From Chloroflexota bacterium (lineage in GTDB: Bacteria > Chloroflexota > Limnocylindria > Limnocylindrales > CSP1-4): a DNA stretch of 6,024 nucleotides. The notes under the pieces are model-generated. The model saw only the letters and a list, made by a program, of their open reading frames with translations, was not told the origin of the DNA and ran no database searches. This document shows, one piece after another, positions 5,591 to 6,024 of this stretch (positions are counted from its first letter, which is position 1; the number at the start of each line of letters is the position of its first letter). The DNA lies in assembly GCA_021777365.1 (NCBI GenBank), contig JAJYDP010000322.1, forward strand, positions 1 through 6,024. Reading direction: 5' to 3'. The position numbers and the translations under genes were made by a program.

Positions 5591-5608
5591 TCTTTCGGCC
5601 ACAAGCCC
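5591..5608 (-). repeat. Right terminal inverted repeat of the IS
   Basis: TCTTTCGGCCACAAGCCC, the exact reverse complement of 3715-3732; it is followed by the second TGA. Confidence 0.9.
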
Positions 5609-6024
5609 TGAGCCCAATCCGCTCTTTCGCAACATGTGGTACGAGCGGTTCGACGATGTCACGACGGTCGTCATGGGCCGGCGATCCTTTCTCGGTCATC
5701 AGCGGACGTGGAGCGAGAAGGCGCTCGACCCGGGCGAGCCGGCATGGCTGATCGACTATCGACGGTACCTGGACCGGGTCGAGAAGGTCTGCCTGTCGCG
5801 CCGCCTCACGTCCTCCGAGTGGGAGAACTCACGGATCCTGAGCGGCGACCTCGCCGAGATTCTCGACCAGCTGAAGCACGAGGAGGGCGGCAACATCATC
5901 CTGGAAGGGGGGCCCGCCGTGGTCCGGGAGTGCCTCCGCCGCGATCTCGCCGATGACTACTGGTTCTATGTCATGCCCGTCGTCTATGGGAAAGGTCCTC
6001 GGTACTGGGGTCCGATGGACCGTC
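5609..6024 (+). pseudogene. Dihydrofolate reductase/RibD-C family protein, C-terminal half (continues beyond window)
   Basis: The rest of the reductase gene interrupted at 3714. The frame from GAG at 5610-5612 is open to the window end: EPNPLFRNMWYERFDDVTTV, then VMGRRSFLGHQRTWSE, WLIDYRRYLDRVEKVCLSRR, GGNIILEGGPAVVRECLRRD and YWFYVMPVVYGKGPRYWG. The VMGRRSF segment is the family's NADPH-binding turn, and GGNIILEGGP..V...L is the conserved 'GG..l..EGGP.l...L' cofactor loop followed by '..PvvyGkG'. The missing first strand is on the other side of the IS. An in-frame ATG at 5634 lacks a ribosome binding site and would give a protein without the first strand, so function is probably lost. Such enzymes reduce pteridine- or pyrimidine-like substrates with NADPH; the exact substrate is unknown. 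Confidence 0.85.

Larger units (their letters stand above)
3715..5608. mobile_element. IS5-family insertion sequence carrying a GNAT passenger gene (about 1.9 kb)
   Basis: An 1894-bp element bounded by an 18-bp perfect inverted repeat, GGGCTTGTGGCCGAAAGA (3715-3732), and its complement at 5591-5608; with a one-base gap the similarity continues through CCCG. It is flanked by TGA duplications. Inside, both on the minus strand and reading from the right end, are an intact IS5-type DDE transposase (4754-5527) and then a complete acetyltransferase gene (3743-4663). No additional copy of the inverted repeat occurs between the two genes, so the repeats bracket both as one unit. IS5 elements usually measure about 0.8-1.3 kb with only a transposase, so the extra roughly 0.9 kb is cargo. 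Excision in silico restores the reductase gene in frame, which confirms both ends. Confidence 0.9.

Noticed and set aside
3712..5611. Composite transposon made of two insertion sequences
   Set aside because: Only one transposase gene and one pair of inverted repeats are present, so the region is a single element with cargo.
5636..5956. Plus-strand open frame of 106 codons
   Set aside because: It is a shifted frame over the second half of the reductase gene, whose own frame gives clear family motifs.

Overview
This is a GC-rich chromosomal segment with dense coding on both strands. It has an F420-type (deazaflavin) oxidoreductase, a DUF4386 membrane protein, a LuxR-type regulator, GTG starts and a promoter that looks leaderless. 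Together these suggest an actinobacterium or a Chloroflexota-like lineage. The taxonomy is an inference from gene content and base composition only.

Layout from left to right: (a) 1-240 is the 3' end of an aldo/keto reductase gene. It overlaps by 4 bp a DUF2255-like gene (237-~380), which loses its 3' part at a junction. (b) 382-2567, all minus strand, reads as one operon from right to left: a small LuxR/GerE-type HTH protein, a 160-aa four-helix membrane protein, a DUF4386 membrane protein (stop/start overlap ATGA) and a Ddn-like deazaflavin-dependent oxidoreductase. (c) 2703-3317, plus strand, is a MazEF-type toxin-antitoxin module with a ribbon-helix-helix antitoxin, a GTGA overlap and a near-consensus promoter ending 6 bp before the antitoxin ATG. 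A 23-bp direct repeat (21/23 identical) lies on both sides of the module. (d) 3363-~3507, minus strand, is a C-terminal remnant of what looks like an SRPBCC/AHSA1-type gene. (e) 3626-6024, plus strand, is a dihydrofolate reductase/RibD C-terminal-type gene cut in two by an insertion sequence and running off the window end.

The most notable structure is that insertion. A single IS5-family element of about 1894 bp (3715-5608) has 18-bp perfect terminal inverted repeats and a TGA target duplication. Removing it together with one TGA joins the two halves of the reductase gene in frame. Besides the DDE transposase (minus, 4754-5527), it carries a complete 306-aa GNAT-type acetyltransferase gene (minus, 3743-4663) whose stop lies 10 bp inside the left inverted repeat. 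So it appears to be a passenger-gene ('transporter') IS, not a plain IS5 element.

Overall the window is a mosaic: one operon, one toxin-antitoxin module and one cargo-bearing IS, set between at least three damaged genes (DUF2255, SRPBCC, reductase). This indicates repeated local rearrangement. I saw no rRNA, tRNA or CRISPR array.
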